A DNA stretch of 25,822 bases from Patescibacteria group bacterium UBA6033 (GCA_002429325.1 DIZH01000012.1:1-25822); one strand, 5' to 3'. Shown: positions 1-8,294, counted from the stretch's first letter. Numbers and translations: made by a program. Notes: generated by a model not told the origin, from the letters alone.

Positions 1-360
1 AGTGCCATCCTCACTCGCGACGACAAGCTCGCAGAGCAACTTTCAGAGAGCAGCGAAGCTTCTGGGGATTATGCATGGCGTCTTCCCCTCTGGGACGAGT
101 ACGAAGAGCGCGTGAAAGGCGACTTCGCGGATCTCAAAAATGTGCCCGGCGGCTCGACGAGTCGCTATGGCGGCGCCATTGATGGTGGCATGTTCCTCTG
201 GCAATTTGCCAAGGAGCTGGAGTGCCCATGGGCACATCTCGACATCGCTCCCCGCATGACGTCAGCTCCGGGAGATGAACTTGCCAAAGGCGCGGCCGGC
301 GCACCAGTGCGGCTTCTGACCCACTTCATTGAACAATGGCCCAGCGCAGAAAAACGATGA
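1..360 (+). CDS. pepA: Leucyl aminopeptidase (M17), C-terminal part
   Basis: The open frame enters from the left edge and ends at TGA 358-360, giving 119 residues. The fragment shows the end of the M17 leucyl aminopeptidase catalytic domain: RLPLWDEY, then a D-x-A-D-L-x-N segment, a GGAIDGGMFLWQF helix and WAHLDIAPR, close to the family's WAHLDIAG near the C-terminus. The metal-binding NTDAEGRL loop would lie upstream, outside the window. The enzyme removes N-terminal residues from peptides in the cytosol using two metal ions. scpA follows 27 nt later, and the stop codon sits in the loop of a short hairpin. The family call is firm from the conserved C-terminal blocks; the symbol is by family similarity. 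Confidence 0.85.
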   Translation, partial: SAILTRDDKLAEQLSESSEASGDYAWRLPLWDEYEERVKGDFADLKNVPGGSTSRYGGAIDGGMFLWQFAKELECPWAHLDIAPRMTSAPGDELAKGAAGAPVRLLTHFIEQWPSAEKR

Positions 361-371
361 CGTTTTTCTGC
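346..371 (+). terminator. Hairpin spanning the pepA stop codon
   Basis: A perfect 11-bp inverted repeat (GCAGAAAAACG, loop ATGA, CGTTTTTCTGC) places the pepA TGA in the loop. The right arm carries a T5 run, but no long T tail follows. It may be a weak terminator or 3'-end stabiliser between pepA and scpA. Confidence 0.45.
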
Positions 372-387
372 ATGGGTAAAAAACCAT

Positions 388-1110
388 ATGCCATTTTCGA
401 TTAAAACAGACACGTATGAGGGCCCGTTCGAGGTGCTGCTTGACCTTATTGAAGCACGCAAACTCCTCGTCAATGACCTCACCCTTGCAAACATCACCGA
501 GGACTACATAGCGCATGTGCGCGCTCAGGAATCTTTTCCCGTCGAGGAGACGGCGAATTTCATCCAGATCGCAGCGACGCTGCTCCTCATAAAATCAAAA
601 TCGCTCATCCCCGACCTGACACTCTCAGAAGAAGAGACTGCGGATATCGATGATTTGAAACGGCGGCTTGAAGCATATGAGAAAGTACGCGAGGCGGCGC
701 GCGAGCTATCGAGAGTATTTGGACGGCGGACGCTTTTCTCGGAAGGGGAGCGGGCGGCTGAATCGTTCTTTTCGCCATCGCGCGATCTCTCGACCCAAGC
801 GCTTGCCGATGCTCTTGCACGCGTTCTGACAGCTCGAGAAGTCGTCGAAGCGCTTCCCGAAGCTCGCGTGAAGCCGATGATTTCTATCGAAGAAGTCATG
901 GGTCAGCTCGCGAAACGCGTCCAAAGTGCTATGACGCTTTCCTTCAAGGAGTTCGCTGGAAGCGAAAAAGAAAAAGTGGAAATAATAGTCTCGTTCCTCG
1001 CTCTCCTTGAACTCATGAAGCAAGGCTCAGTCGTTGCGGAGCAGTATCAGCAGCACGGCGATATACGCATTAGCCATACGGAGGCTACATCCATTCCTCG
1101 GTACGGGTAG
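388..1110 (+). CDS. scpA: Segregation and condensation protein A (kleisin)
   Basis: A 240-residue protein of typical ScpA length. The N-terminus (about residues 9-40) has the kleisin signature YEGPFEVLLDLIEARKL followed by LTLANITEDYI. A middle segment with AATLLLIKSKSLIP follows, then a charged linker. The last ~57 residues form the winged-helix domain (LSFKEFAG...VSFLALLELMKQG). ScpA bridges the SMC ATPase heads and binds ScpB to form the bacterial condensin. scpB is normally the next gene but lies 4.6 kb downstream here (5702), separated by a surface-protein gene and a scar holding a second copy of this gene's 3' end (4472-4648). No SD is visible before the ATG. Confidence 0.95.
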   Translation: MPFSIKTDTYEGPFEVLLDLIEARKLLVNDLTLANITEDYIAHVRAQESFPVEETANFIQIAATLLLIKSKSLIPDLTLSEEETADIDDLKRRLEAYEKVREAARELSRVFGRRTLFSEGERAAESFFSPSRDLSTQALADALARVLTAREVVEALPEARVKPMISIEEVMGQLAKRVQSAMTLSFKEFAGSEKEKVEIIVSFLALLELMKQGSVVAEQYQQHGDIRISHTEATSIPRYG

Positions 1111-1123
1111 CGCGCCGCGCGCC

Positions 1124-1132
1124 TGCTACAAT
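1124..1132 (+). promoter_or_regulatory. Extended -10 (TGC-TACAAT) for the surface protein gene
   Basis: TGC followed by TACAAT (1127-1132) ends 8 nt before ATG 1141. No recognisable -35 and no SD are present. The spacing predicts a transcript starting at or just before the start codon. Confidence 0.6.
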
Positions 1133-1140
1133 ACAAGAGT

Positions 1141-4100
1141 ATGCGTATGCACGAGAGAGGCTTTGCCGTAAAAGCCGGCGCACTATTTTTGTTCACTGGT
1201 ATTTTCTTTTTTAGCTCCGCTTCGCACGCAAGTGCAGCGACCTATTATGTCAATAATTCAGGTTCTCCCTATATTGGCGCACAGGGCGCATACGGAGTTG
1301 GAAATGATACAACTGGAAATGGATCCTTATTAACACCATGGGCGACCATGAATAAAGCCAATACTGCTGCCTCATTGGGCGATACCATCTATGTAGCCAA
1401 AGGGACTTATTCAGAAACCGTCAGCGGTAATTATTGGGCTCTCATTTTTAAAGACGGAGTTAATTGGACTGCTGACGGAAATGTAATTGTTGAGGAATCA
1501 GCTGGGACAGCAAACTACTCTGCTGTATCCATAGCCGGTACGACCGCAACGATTATCACTGGATTTACATTTGATGGACTCAATCAAAAAAGCTACGTTC
1601 TTTATCCACAAAGCAATACAGCAAATAAAGCCTTCGTTAATTGTACTTTCCAGAACTCTGTTAACTTTCAGGTCTATTTGAATTCGTCTAATCATGCAGG
1701 ATTCTCGTTTTCTGGAAGTACGTTTATGACCGCTGCGGCCGGTAAATCAAATATAGAGACTTATTTCCCGATATCTGTTACGGGAAGCACGTTTACATCG
1801 ACGACTGGGGCGGCCTTCCTTAACAGCTATTCAACCTCTGGAATTACGACTCTTACAAACAATACGTTTACGGCAAATTACGGGACCATAATGGCCGGCA
1901 TTGGTATCTACGGTACAGGATCGACCTACAACATCGGGACCCAGGAATCACCGAATACCTTCATACTGACCTCTTTCGTTGGTGAATTGATTTACGCTAA
2001 TGTAGCGGCAGGAAACATTGTTAATGTGATAGGAAATACATTTAATGTGTATTCTGCCCCTGCACAAGCTTCCTTGATTTTCTATTACGGTGCATCGGCC
2101 ACTCAAGGAACAAGCACCGTGACGTATAACACTCTTAATGTATTATCCAGCGGCTCTGGAGGGTCGGGGGCTACAAACAGTTTTGCATTTCTTTATGCTC
2201 ACGCAAATTCTACACATGAGTTTGATTGGCTTCTGGATATTGAGCACAACACGTTGAACATAAACAATAATTGCGCCACAAACAGCGCAGGTTCGTCATA
2301 TCTGATATCTCTATTCGATCAACCACGAGCCGCGACGATAGCCTATAACACCTTCAGTATTGCAGACACGTCGGGCGGTGCTTGTGTGGCTGTGTGGATC
2401 AGTAGCGGCATAACAGGTTACATGAATGGAGCACACACAATCTCCCATAATACAATAACGACAAATTCTCTTCTCGGGTATGGAATAGATGTCGGGTATG
2501 ACGGGGGTTATACCTACAATCATAACATTTCTGGGGTGACGATTAGCTACAACACAATTACGGGCGTTATCGGTTTGTCTGCCTCCGTCCCAACACATCT
2601 CATTCTTTATGCATATGCTGACAATGGTTTGATACATCATAATCTCTTGATAGGAGGTGCGTATGGAGTCGTAATCAAAGGTGGAAATGAAGGGGGCGCA
2701 AATAATTGGATCACTGGGAAACTATACGACAATATCATGTTGAGCCAGAACACATCAGCGATATACGTTAAGGGTGTCCAAAATGTTCCAATCTACAACA
2801 ACACAGCTTATGAGATTGGAACCTATGCGGCAGCTCATGGTGCGCTCTACGTCACGACCTATGACAACAACGATCCTACTGGAACGATTGCTGAAAACAA
2901 TCTCTGGTACGCGAGTACATATGGAGTGTGGTGGGACGGCACAGGGTCTCTAACCTCAGATTACAACCTCTATTATATCCCCGGGGGATCTTATGGGTAT
3001 ATCAATACTACGATATATCCGACTTTGGTTGGTTGGCAGGGAGTTGGATATGACGCACACAGCACAAGCTTCGACCCGCTATTCACTGATGCGGTTAACA
3101 CTAACTTTACTCTTCAAGGCACGTCTCCCGCTATCGATGCGGGCACCTCTGTTGGTCTCTCCTCCGACTATGCCGACACTACTTCAATCTACGGCACCCC
3201 CGACATCGGGGCCTACGAGTACCAACCACCCTATACCCTCACCACGAGCATCCCAACCACCGGCAGCACTCGTCTCTACACGAACGGGAAGTATCGTGCA
3301 CTCACGGCTACCACCTCCTCCGCCACCTCAGCTCTCTCTGTCACCCCAGCAGGCGGTTTCTACACTGCCTCCACCTCTAAGTACATGGATATCACTGTCA
3401 ACGATTGGACAGCTGCTACCAAGCAGTGGACGGCCACCAGCACCACTGACGCCTTCAGCACCCATGCCACGAGTACGGTCTATACCATCGCAGATCTCAC
3501 ACCTTCTACCGACTATGCCTTCGATCTCGACAATGTTCCGAGTACCGCTCTCACGAGCTCCGCGTGCTCCGGCAATATCTGCACCTCTGACGGCTCTGGT
3601 TCTCTCACCTTCACCTACACTGGCGGCTACTCCACCCATACCTTCTCCCTTACAACGCGTCCGATGCTCTCTGGCAATATGGGCGGCACCCTCGGTACCG
3701 GACAAACCATCACCCTCTCTACAGACGGAAGCATCATCCGCTATACACTCGATTTATCTACTCCGGATTGCTCAAACGGAACCTTGTACACTGGGCCGTT
3801 CACGATTTCTGGCAACGTGACAGTAAATGCGGTGGCATGTGATGCCTCAGGGAATGCTTCCGCTATTTCCAGCGCCGCGTACAGTCCTATCTGGGGAAGT
3901 TCGTATGTCGAATCAAGTCGACCTACACAGATTGCGACTACAACACCCGTGATTGCGCCTGCTACTACGCCGATTACCCTCACTCCTGCAATAACAAACA
4001 CATCCTCAATTAATTCTGGACTTTCACCAGTTCAAATCTCCTCCATCCTCTCCCTCCTCATATCATTTGGCGCAGATGCTACTACCATTGCGAGCGTTCA

Positions 4101-4368
4101 AGCAGCACTGAGAGGGGCAGTTGGCACGTCTACGCCAACAACACGCTTCTCCTTCACCCACAATCTCTCGCTTCACGACACTGGAGCCGACGTAAAAACA
4201 CTTCAACAATATCTGAATACCCATGGCTTCACTGTGTCCGAGCAGGGAGGCGAGACCTCTTACTTCGGCATCAAGACCTATACTGCGCTCCTCAGATTCC
4301 AGAAGAGCCAGGGATTGCCAGTCACGGGATATTTTGGTCCGCAGACGCGTCAAATTCTGAGCCGTTAG
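1141..4368 (+). CDS. Secreted beta-helix surface protein with peptidoglycan-binding C-terminus
   Basis: A 1075-residue protein. Residues 1-32 form a Sec signal peptide (basic start, hydrophobic LFLFTGIFFF core, cleavage near ASA). Residues ~33-690 look like a right-handed parallel beta-helix: repeated short segments such as ISYNTIT, IEHNTLNI and NNTFTANY, closed by SPAIDAG and PDIGAYEY as in pectin-lyase-like proteins. A Thr/Ser-rich region follows. Residues ~853-913 resemble the chitobiase C-terminal repeat (STDGSIIRYTLD, then GPFTISGNVTVNAVA). Residues ~1008-1075 are a peptidoglycan_binding_1 domain (LQQYLNTHGF, FGIKT, FQKSQGLPVTGYFGPQTR). It is probably a wall-attached exoprotein acting on or binding polysaccharide. 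No catalytic residues could be assigned, so enzyme activity is not claimed. Base composition shifts sharply near 3120. Confidence 0.85.
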   Translation: MRMHERGFAVKAGALFLFTGIFFFSSASHASAATYYVNNSGSPYIGAQGAYGVGNDTTGNGSLLTPWATMNKANTAASLGDTIYVAKGTYSETVSGNYWALIFKDGVNWTADGNVIVEESAGTANYSAVSIAGTTATIITGFTFDGLNQKSYVLYPQSNTANKAFVNCTFQNSVNFQVYLNSSNHAGFSFSGSTFMTAAAGKSNIETYFPISVTGSTFTSTTGAAFLNSYSTSGITTLTNNTFTANYGTIMAGIGIYGTGSTYNIGTQESPNTFILTSFVGELIYANVAAGNIVNVIGNTFNVYSAPAQASLIFYYGASATQGTSTVTYNTLNVLSSGSGGSGATNSFAFLYAHANSTHEFDWLLDIEHNTLNINNNCATNSAGSSYLISLFDQPRAATIAYNTFSIADTSGGACVAVWISSGITGYMNGAHTISHNTITTNSLLGYGIDVGYDGGYTYNHNISGVTISYNTITGVIGLSASVPTHLILYAYADNGLIHHNLLIGGAYGVVIKGGNEGGANNWITGKLYDNIMLSQNTSAIYVKGVQNVPIYNNTAYEIGTYAAAHGALYVTTYDNNDPTGTIAENNLWYASTYGVWWDGTGSLTSDYNLYYIPGGSYGYINTTIYPTLVGWQGVGYDAHSTSFDPLFTDAVNTNFTLQGTSPAIDAGTSVGLSSDYADTTSIYGTPDIGAYEYQPPYTLTTSIPTTGSTRLYTNGKYRALTATTSSATSALSVTPAGGFYTASTSKYMDITVNDWTAATKQWTATSTTDAFSTHATSTVYTIADLTPSTDYAFDLDNVPSTALTSSACSGNICTSDGSGSLTFTYTGGYSTHTFSLTTRPMLSGNMGGTLGTGQTITLSTDGSIIRYTLDLSTPDCSNGTLYTGPFTISGNVTVNAVACDASGNASAISSAAYSPIWGSSYVESSRPTQIATTTPVIAPATTPITLTPAITNTSSINSGLSPVQISSILSLLISFGADATTIASVQAALRGAVGTSTPTTRFSFTHNLSLHDTGADVKTLQQYLNTHGFTVSEQGGETSYFGIKTYTALLRFQKSQGLPVTGYFGPQTRQILSR

Positions 4369-4433
4369 CAGATGTCATAATAAAGCTGTTTTTGCACAGA
4401 AAATAACTGTTCCTGATCGGGCATTCCATGCGG

Positions 4434-4479
4434 TATACTGAGGGAGATGCTTACTCCTCCAGCTGCCCTCCATGATCTC
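4434..4479 (+). pseudogene. Duplicated scpB promoter and first codons (scar)
   Basis: TATACT 4434-4439 and the ATG at 4447 repeat the scpB start at 5689-5737. The same -10, the same 7-nt GAGGGAG-type gap and the same peptide MLTPPAALH are seen, but with different synonymous codons. Similarity to scpB stops at about codon 12 and the sequence then switches to the 3' part of scpA in another frame. Read in the scpB frame, it reaches a stop after about 33 codons. This is a broken scpB copy and one half of a recombination junction. Confidence 0.8.
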
Positions 4480-4648
4480 CTTCAAAGAGTTTGCTGGGAG
4501 CGAGAAAGAGAAAGTGGAAATCATCGTCTCGTTCCTCGCTCTCCTTGAACTCATGAAGCAGGGTTCAGTTGTTGCGGAGCAATACCATCAGCATGGCGAT
4601 ATACGCATTAGCCATACGGAGGCTACATCCATTCCTCGGTACGGATAA
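4472..4648 (+). pseudogene. Duplicated scpA 3' end (58-codon open frame)
   Basis: ATG 4472 to TAA 4648 encodes MISFKEFAGSEKEK and onward, the same winged-helix domain as the last 57 residues of ScpA (about 939-1110). Only one residue differs (Gln to His) apart from the first two, yet there are roughly fourteen synonymous base changes including the stop codon (TAG to TAA). The copy is therefore either the relic of a diverged functional allele or a small protein still held by selection. It is labelled pseudogene because it lacks the kleisin N-terminus; expression as a stand-alone ScpA C-domain is possible, since the duplicated -10 lies just upstream. Confidence 0.75.
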
Positions 4649-4655
4649 ACGTAGT

Positions 4656-5051
4656 ATGACTGAGATAAAACCGAAACGAGACTGGTGGCAGAAAGGGAAG
4701 GCTTTTGACCTCTGGTCCATCCCACATTTTCTCTTTGGTGTGTTGATGGCGTTCGTTCCACCGCTTGTGGGACTATCATTTCTCACAGCACTAGCGCTTA
4801 CCATCATCCTCGCGATGCTCTGGGAGATATATGAAAAGTTTGTAGAGATTAAAGAGACCATCCAGAACAGTCTGCTGGACATCATTCTGCCCATTGTCGC
4901 CTTTACACTGACTTCATATATTCTCCGTCTTTATACATTCCACTACGACGAACTCCTGGTTTTTGCGGCCGCTGTCGGTATCGTGTACCTCTTTACCAAT
5001 ATCTCCGGCTGGCTTGCCTACCGCCGCCGCAACCGTAACTTCACACGGTAG
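4656..5051 (+). CDS. Small integral membrane protein, unknown function
   Basis: 131 residues from ATG 4656, 7 nt after the scpA-copy stop. An upstream in-frame start at 4569 is rejected because it would lie inside the duplicated scpA sequence. The protein has a basic Trp-rich start (KPKRDWWQKG), then about four hydrophobic segments: FLFGVLMAFVPPLVG, FLTALALTIILAML, IILPIVAFTLTSYIL and LLVFAAAVGIVYLF. Between them sit DLWSIPHFLFG, WEIYEKF and NSLLDI. Conserved-looking H, E and N/D residues at membrane edges recall YjdF/VanZ-like small membrane families, but this is only a resemblance. The basic tail (YRRRNRNFTR) is probably cytosolic. Confidence 0.7.
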   Translation: MTEIKPKRDWWQKGKAFDLWSIPHFLFGVLMAFVPPLVGLSFLTALALTIILAMLWEIYEKFVEIKETIQNSLLDIILPIVAFTLTSYILRLYTFHYDELLVFAAAVGIVYLFTNISGWLAYRRRNRNFTR

Positions 5052-5089
5052 GACAACTTGGCATCGGGATTCTTTCTCCTCGCTACGGG

Positions 5090-5098
5090 TGATACACT
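5090..5098 (+). promoter_or_regulatory. Extended -10 (TGA-TACACT) for the TIG-domain protein
   Basis: TGA then TACACT (5093-5098) ends 6 nt before ATG 5105, with no SD. This is the leaderless-type layout used at most unit heads in this window. Confidence 0.55.
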
Positions 5099-5104
5099 TA
5101 CGTT

Positions 5105-5647
5105 ATGACACATCCACAAAAGGGATTTATCGTCCCGTTACTTCTCATACTTATTGCCCTTATTCTTGCTGGCGGGGGAGCATATGTATTCATGCAAAAG
5201 AAAGTGACCGAACCCGTGACTGAGGCGCCGGTGACGCAAACAACTTCATCTGCACAAACTGCTGCAACACCAATTATTTCGTCTGTCACTCCTTCCGAAG
5301 GAATTCTTACCTGGGGCTACGATTCAGGAACTCCAATAACTATTACCGGTACCAACTTCACATATAGGTGCACAAGCGACGTGTGCACTCAACAGCCACA
5401 TGTATTCGTGCATATTATCGATTCTAATGGGCATACAAATATCGTGGGGAATAACGGTCCAGGCAGCGCGACATATCCAAACATGGTCTTTACGATAAAT
5501 GCCTCGGGCACTGCCATTTCTCTCGCTGCCATACCATTCGATATTGGTACAGGAATATCACCTGGCAAGTACTTGTTGAGTGTGTCCGTTGATGGGATGG
5601 GGACTTCAAATGAGTACCCGATTACCATAACCGCGCCCAACCGATAA
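5105..5647 (+). CDS. Anchored exported protein with an Ig-like (IPT/TIG) domain
   Basis: 180 residues. After the basic start MTHPQKG comes one strongly hydrophobic helix (FIVPLLLILIALILAGGG, about residues 8-25). The K-G-F junction resembles a prepilin cleavage site, but the +5 Glu of type IV pilins is absent, so a plain membrane anchor is more likely. A Thr/Ala-rich linker follows. Residues ~57-178 look like an IPT/TIG fold: PIISSVTPSEG, then GTPITITGTNF, with two Cys (TYRCTSDVCTQQ) that could form a disulfide, and a C-terminal strand SNEYPITITAP. It probably sits on the outer face of the membrane; its partner is unknown. It lies just before the scpB promoter. Confidence 0.75.
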   Translation: MTHPQKGFIVPLLLILIALILAGGGAYVFMQKKVTEPVTEAPVTQTTSSAQTAATPIISSVTPSEGILTWGYDSGTPITITGTNFTYRCTSDVCTQQPHVFVHIIDSNGHTNIVGNNGPGSATYPNMVFTINASGTAISLAAIPFDIGTGISPGKYLLSVSVDGMGTSNEYPITITAPNR

Positions 5648-5688
5648 CATCCCCAGATATGGGCGTTGCTCTAGAGGAGATGCACCTC

Positions 5689-5694
5689 TATACT
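5689..5694 (+). promoter_or_regulatory. -10 element (TATACT) for scpB
   Basis: TATACT ends 7 nt before the scpB ATG at 5702. It is duplicated with the first scpB codons at 4434, which supports its being part of the scpB unit. Confidence 0.6.
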
Positions 5695-5701
5695 GAGGGA
5701 G

Positions 5702-6259
5702 ATGCTTACTCCTCCCGCCGCTCTCCATGCTCTCCTGTTTGCCTCAGGTGAACCGCTCGAAAAGAAAGTCATTGCGAAGCTTCTTGGCATTAAGGATTCC
5801 GACCTCGTCGTGGCACTTGGAGCACTTACGAAATCGCTTGCTGGCAGCGGGGTAGTGCTCGTAGAAACCGCAACTGAAGCTGAGCTGCGGACTGCCCCCG
5901 AAGCTTCTGAAATTGTGAAGAGGCTGCGCGAGAATGAGCTCTCGCGCGACCTCGGGAAAGGCAGCCTCGAGACCCTTGCGGTCATCGCGTATCGCGAGAG
6001 CGCCACACGCGGGGATATCGACTGGGTGCGCGGTGTTAATTCCACAGCAGCGCTCCGCACACTTCTCATGCGTGGCCTCATCGAAGGACGGGAGGATGAA
6101 CAGGATAAGCGTCGCATTCGCTACAGCATGACGACCGAAGCGCTCGCTCATCTCGGCATCGCTCACGCTGCTGACTTACCGCGTTTCGAAGAACTTCGCG
6201 CGACGACCGAAGGAGTGATGGAAGAGAAAGAGGCGCCGGCAGAAATTGAAGCGGCATAA
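5702..6259 (+). CDS. scpB: Segregation and condensation protein B
   Basis: 185 residues, typical for ScpB. Two winged-helix domains are visible: the first starts ALHALLFASGEPLEKKVIAKLL, and the second contains the family hallmark LETLAVIAYRESATRGDIDWVRGVNS and LLMRGLIEGRE (about residues 95-135). ScpB dimers bind ScpA to complete the SMC-ScpAB complex that compacts and segregates the chromosome. The acidic C-terminal tail (EEKEAPAEIEAA) is probably disordered. A near-perfect -10 lies 7 nt upstream. The next gene begins 5 nt after the stop, suggesting co-transcription with the cell-wall genes. Confidence 0.95.
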   Translation: MLTPPAALHALLFASGEPLEKKVIAKLLGIKDSDLVVALGALTKSLAGSGVVLVETATEAELRTAPEASEIVKRLRENELSRDLGKGSLETLAVIAYRESATRGDIDWVRGVNSTAALRTLLMRGLIEGREDEQDKRRIRYSMTTEALAHLGIAHAADLPRFEELRATTEGVMEEKEAPAEIEAA

Positions 6260-6264
6260 CTAGT

Positions 6265-7212
6265 ATGGATTCTATTGAACTGCAGAAGCTAGCCGAACGA
6301 AGCCGCTCCATGCGTGAAGCTGGCATGGCGCTTATTTTGGCCTCGGCTATTCTGGCACTCTTTATTTTCATACCGCGCAATTTCGGAACTACTCCCGCTC
6401 CCGCAGTCGCTGTAGCTACCTCGACGACACCTGATGCTTTCGCAAATGTCGCCGTCCAGGCAAAAGCGGCAATCGTGTACGACCTTGCGACAGGAAAGGT
6501 GTTGTACGCCAAAAATGCTGATGCTCAGCTCCCGCTCGCCTCACTTACCAAGCTGCTTACGGTCTATGCTGCGTTTGCAGAGCTTTCGCCGACCACACCG
6601 GTCACTATTCCTGCCGAAGTCACTCATCTCGATATGCCGCGCGCCTTCAATGCAGGGCAAATATTCTCACTCGGAGACCTCGCACGACTGACGCTCACTG
6701 CCTCGCTGAACGATGGTGCGGCCGCTATCGCGAGTGCGACCGCAGCACGCGAGAATACCACGCAAAACGCTATGCTTGCGAGTGCCGCGTCCGCGCTCGA
6801 TCTCACGCAGACCTATGCGGTAAACGGCAGTGGCCTTGATGTGTCTTCTTCACTGTCTGGTGGCTACGGATCGGCGTATGACCTCGCCCGCCTCGCGGGA
6901 GCGCTCGTAGAATCAGCTCCGGCAGTTGCCTTGGCCACAACGGGAAGCAGCGCTCAGGCAACCTCAGCGGGCGGGACTTCATTCACCGTCAAGAATACCG
7001 ATCCCATGGTCGGCACCATTCCGCGTCTGCTCCTTTCGAAAACCGGCTATACCGATCTTGCAGGAGGGAATCTTGCACTCGTCTTCGACGCCGGGATGCT
7101 CCACCCTATCGCAGTTATCGTACTTGGTTCCTCTAAGGAAGAGCGCTTCACTGACGGCACTGCGCTCGTCGCTGCGGCGCTCGCGCATTTTGCTGGTATT
7201 GCCTCTCTATGA
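6265..7212 (+). CDS. D-alanyl-D-alanine carboxypeptidase-like protein (S11)
   Basis: 315 residues with an N-terminal membrane anchor (MALILASAILALFIFIP, about 21-37) and an exported penicillin-binding domain. All three active-site motifs are present: SLTK (Ser93-Lys96), SLN (147-149) and KTG (259-261). The PBP5-type opening AAIVYDLATGKVLYAKNAD is also clear. Such enzymes trim the terminal D-Ala from peptidoglycan stem peptides outside the membrane. The C-terminal amphipathic anchor of classic PBP5 is missing; the N-terminal helix likely does the anchoring. The stop overlaps the mraY start as ATGA (7209-7212), so translation is probably coupled. No own promoter was found after scpB. Confidence 0.9.
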   Translation: MDSIELQKLAERSRSMREAGMALILASAILALFIFIPRNFGTTPAPAVAVATSTTPDAFANVAVQAKAAIVYDLATGKVLYAKNADAQLPLASLTKLLTVYAAFAELSPTTPVTIPAEVTHLDMPRAFNAGQIFSLGDLARLTLTASLNDGAAAIASATAARENTTQNAMLASAASALDLTQTYAVNGSGLDVSSSLSGGYGSAYDLARLAGALVESAPAVALATTGSSAQATSAGGTSFTVKNTDPMVGTIPRLLLSKTGYTDLAGGNLALVFDAGMLHPIAVIVLGSSKEERFTDGTALVAAALAHFAGIASL

Positions 7213-8294
7213 TTACGTCGAGCATTATCAAAGTTTTTATTCCCGCAGCCGCGTCATTTATGGTAGGCATTCTCTTCGCGCCTATCCTGACTCACTATTT
7301 GTATAAACATCGCGTATGGAAAAAAGTGACGCGAAAAACGGCGCTCGACGGCAATCCCGCGGTCGAATTCGAACGGCTTCGCACGACCGTACACACCGGC
7401 ACCGAGACCTCGACGCCGCGTATGGGCGGTATCCTCATCTGGGTGAGTGTCACCTTCGTAACACTCGGGATTTGGCTCCTCGCGCGACTGTTTCCTATCC
7501 CTCTTTTCGAACGGCTTGATTTCTTGAGTCGCAGTCAGACATGGATACCGCTTCTTGCACTCATTGCGGGAGCGATTATGGGATTCGTGAATGATTTGCT
7601 CGATATACATCCCTCGGGCGAAAGGGGAGTGGGGCTCCGTACGAGACTTCTCTTCGTCACGATCGTATCAGCATTCATCGGCTGGTGGTTCTATGCAAAG
7701 CTTGGCGTGACGGCCATCGGCATCCCAGGAGATGGAACGTTCACTGTCGGAGTCTTTATCATTCCGCTCTTTATACTTGTGACACTTGGATTGTATGCAG
7801 GTGGCGTTATTGACGGCATCGATGGTCTTTCAGGCGGCGTCTTCAGCGCCGCTTTCATGGCGTACGCGGGTATCGCCTATTTTCAGAATCAGATTAACTT
7901 GGCGGCATTTTCTGCCACACTTACCGGAGCGATACTTGCATTCCTCTGGTTCAATGTGCCACCGGCGCGCTTCTGGATGACGGAAACAGGCACGATGGGA
8001 CTCACTATGACGCTCGCCGTCATTGCATTTATGACCGATACTCCCGGGAACGGCTATGGCATTGCCGCGCTTCCCGTCATAGCGTTTCCGCTCGTCGTGA
8101 CTGTCCTTTCAAACATCATCCAAGTGGCATCCAAAAAGTTCCGCGGAAAGAAAGTATTTCGCATTGCACCATTGCACCATCACTTCGAAGCCATCGGGTG
8201 GCCCGCATATAAAGTCACCATGCGGTATTGGATTATCTCCATCATTTGCGCCATTGTCGGCATGACCATTGCACTCCTTAAAGGTTCCGTATGA
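7209..8294 (+). CDS. mraY: Phospho-N-acetylmuramoyl-pentapeptide transferase (MraY), divergent
   Basis: 361 residues with about ten membrane helices. It matches the MraY/WecA family through TPRMGG (69-74), GGVIDGIDGLSGG (198-210), NVPPARFW (249-256) and the MraY-specific HHHF (323-326). It would transfer phospho-MurNAc-pentapeptide to undecaprenyl phosphate, making lipid I. Two usually strict sites differ: the DDxxK region reads VNDLLDI (Asn128-Asp129), and the MGDTGS loop reads MTETGT (Glu259 where Asp is usual). HHHF and the gene order mraY-ftsW-murG favour a real MraY. Start and stop both overlap neighbours as ATGA, a tightly coupled operon. Confidence 0.9.
   Translation: MITSSIIKVFIPAAASFMVGILFAPILTHYLYKHRVWKKVTRKTALDGNPAVEFERLRTTVHTGTETSTPRMGGILIWVSVTFVTLGIWLLARLFPIPLFERLDFLSRSQTWIPLLALIAGAIMGFVNDLLDIHPSGERGVGLRTRLLFVTIVSAFIGWWFYAKLGVTAIGIPGDGTFTVGVFIIPLFILVTLGLYAGGVIDGIDGLSGGVFSAAFMAYAGIAYFQNQINLAAFSATLTGAILAFLWFNVPPARFWMTETGTMGLTMTLAVIAFMTDTPGNGYGIAALPVIAFPLVVTVLSNIIQVASKKFRGKKVFRIAPLHHHFEAIGWPAYKVTMRYWIISIICAIVGMTIALLKGSV

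Noticed and set aside
2993..3820. A 275-codon plus-strand frame, Ser/Pro/Leu-rich, overlapping the surface protein gene
   Set aside because: It lies wholly inside the surface-protein ORF, which has a signal peptide and recognisable domains. The low-complexity composition is what an alternate frame of the C-rich Thr/Ser region would give.
4569..4655. A longer start (4569) for the small membrane protein
   Set aside because: The extra residues come from an alternate frame of the duplicated scpA segment.
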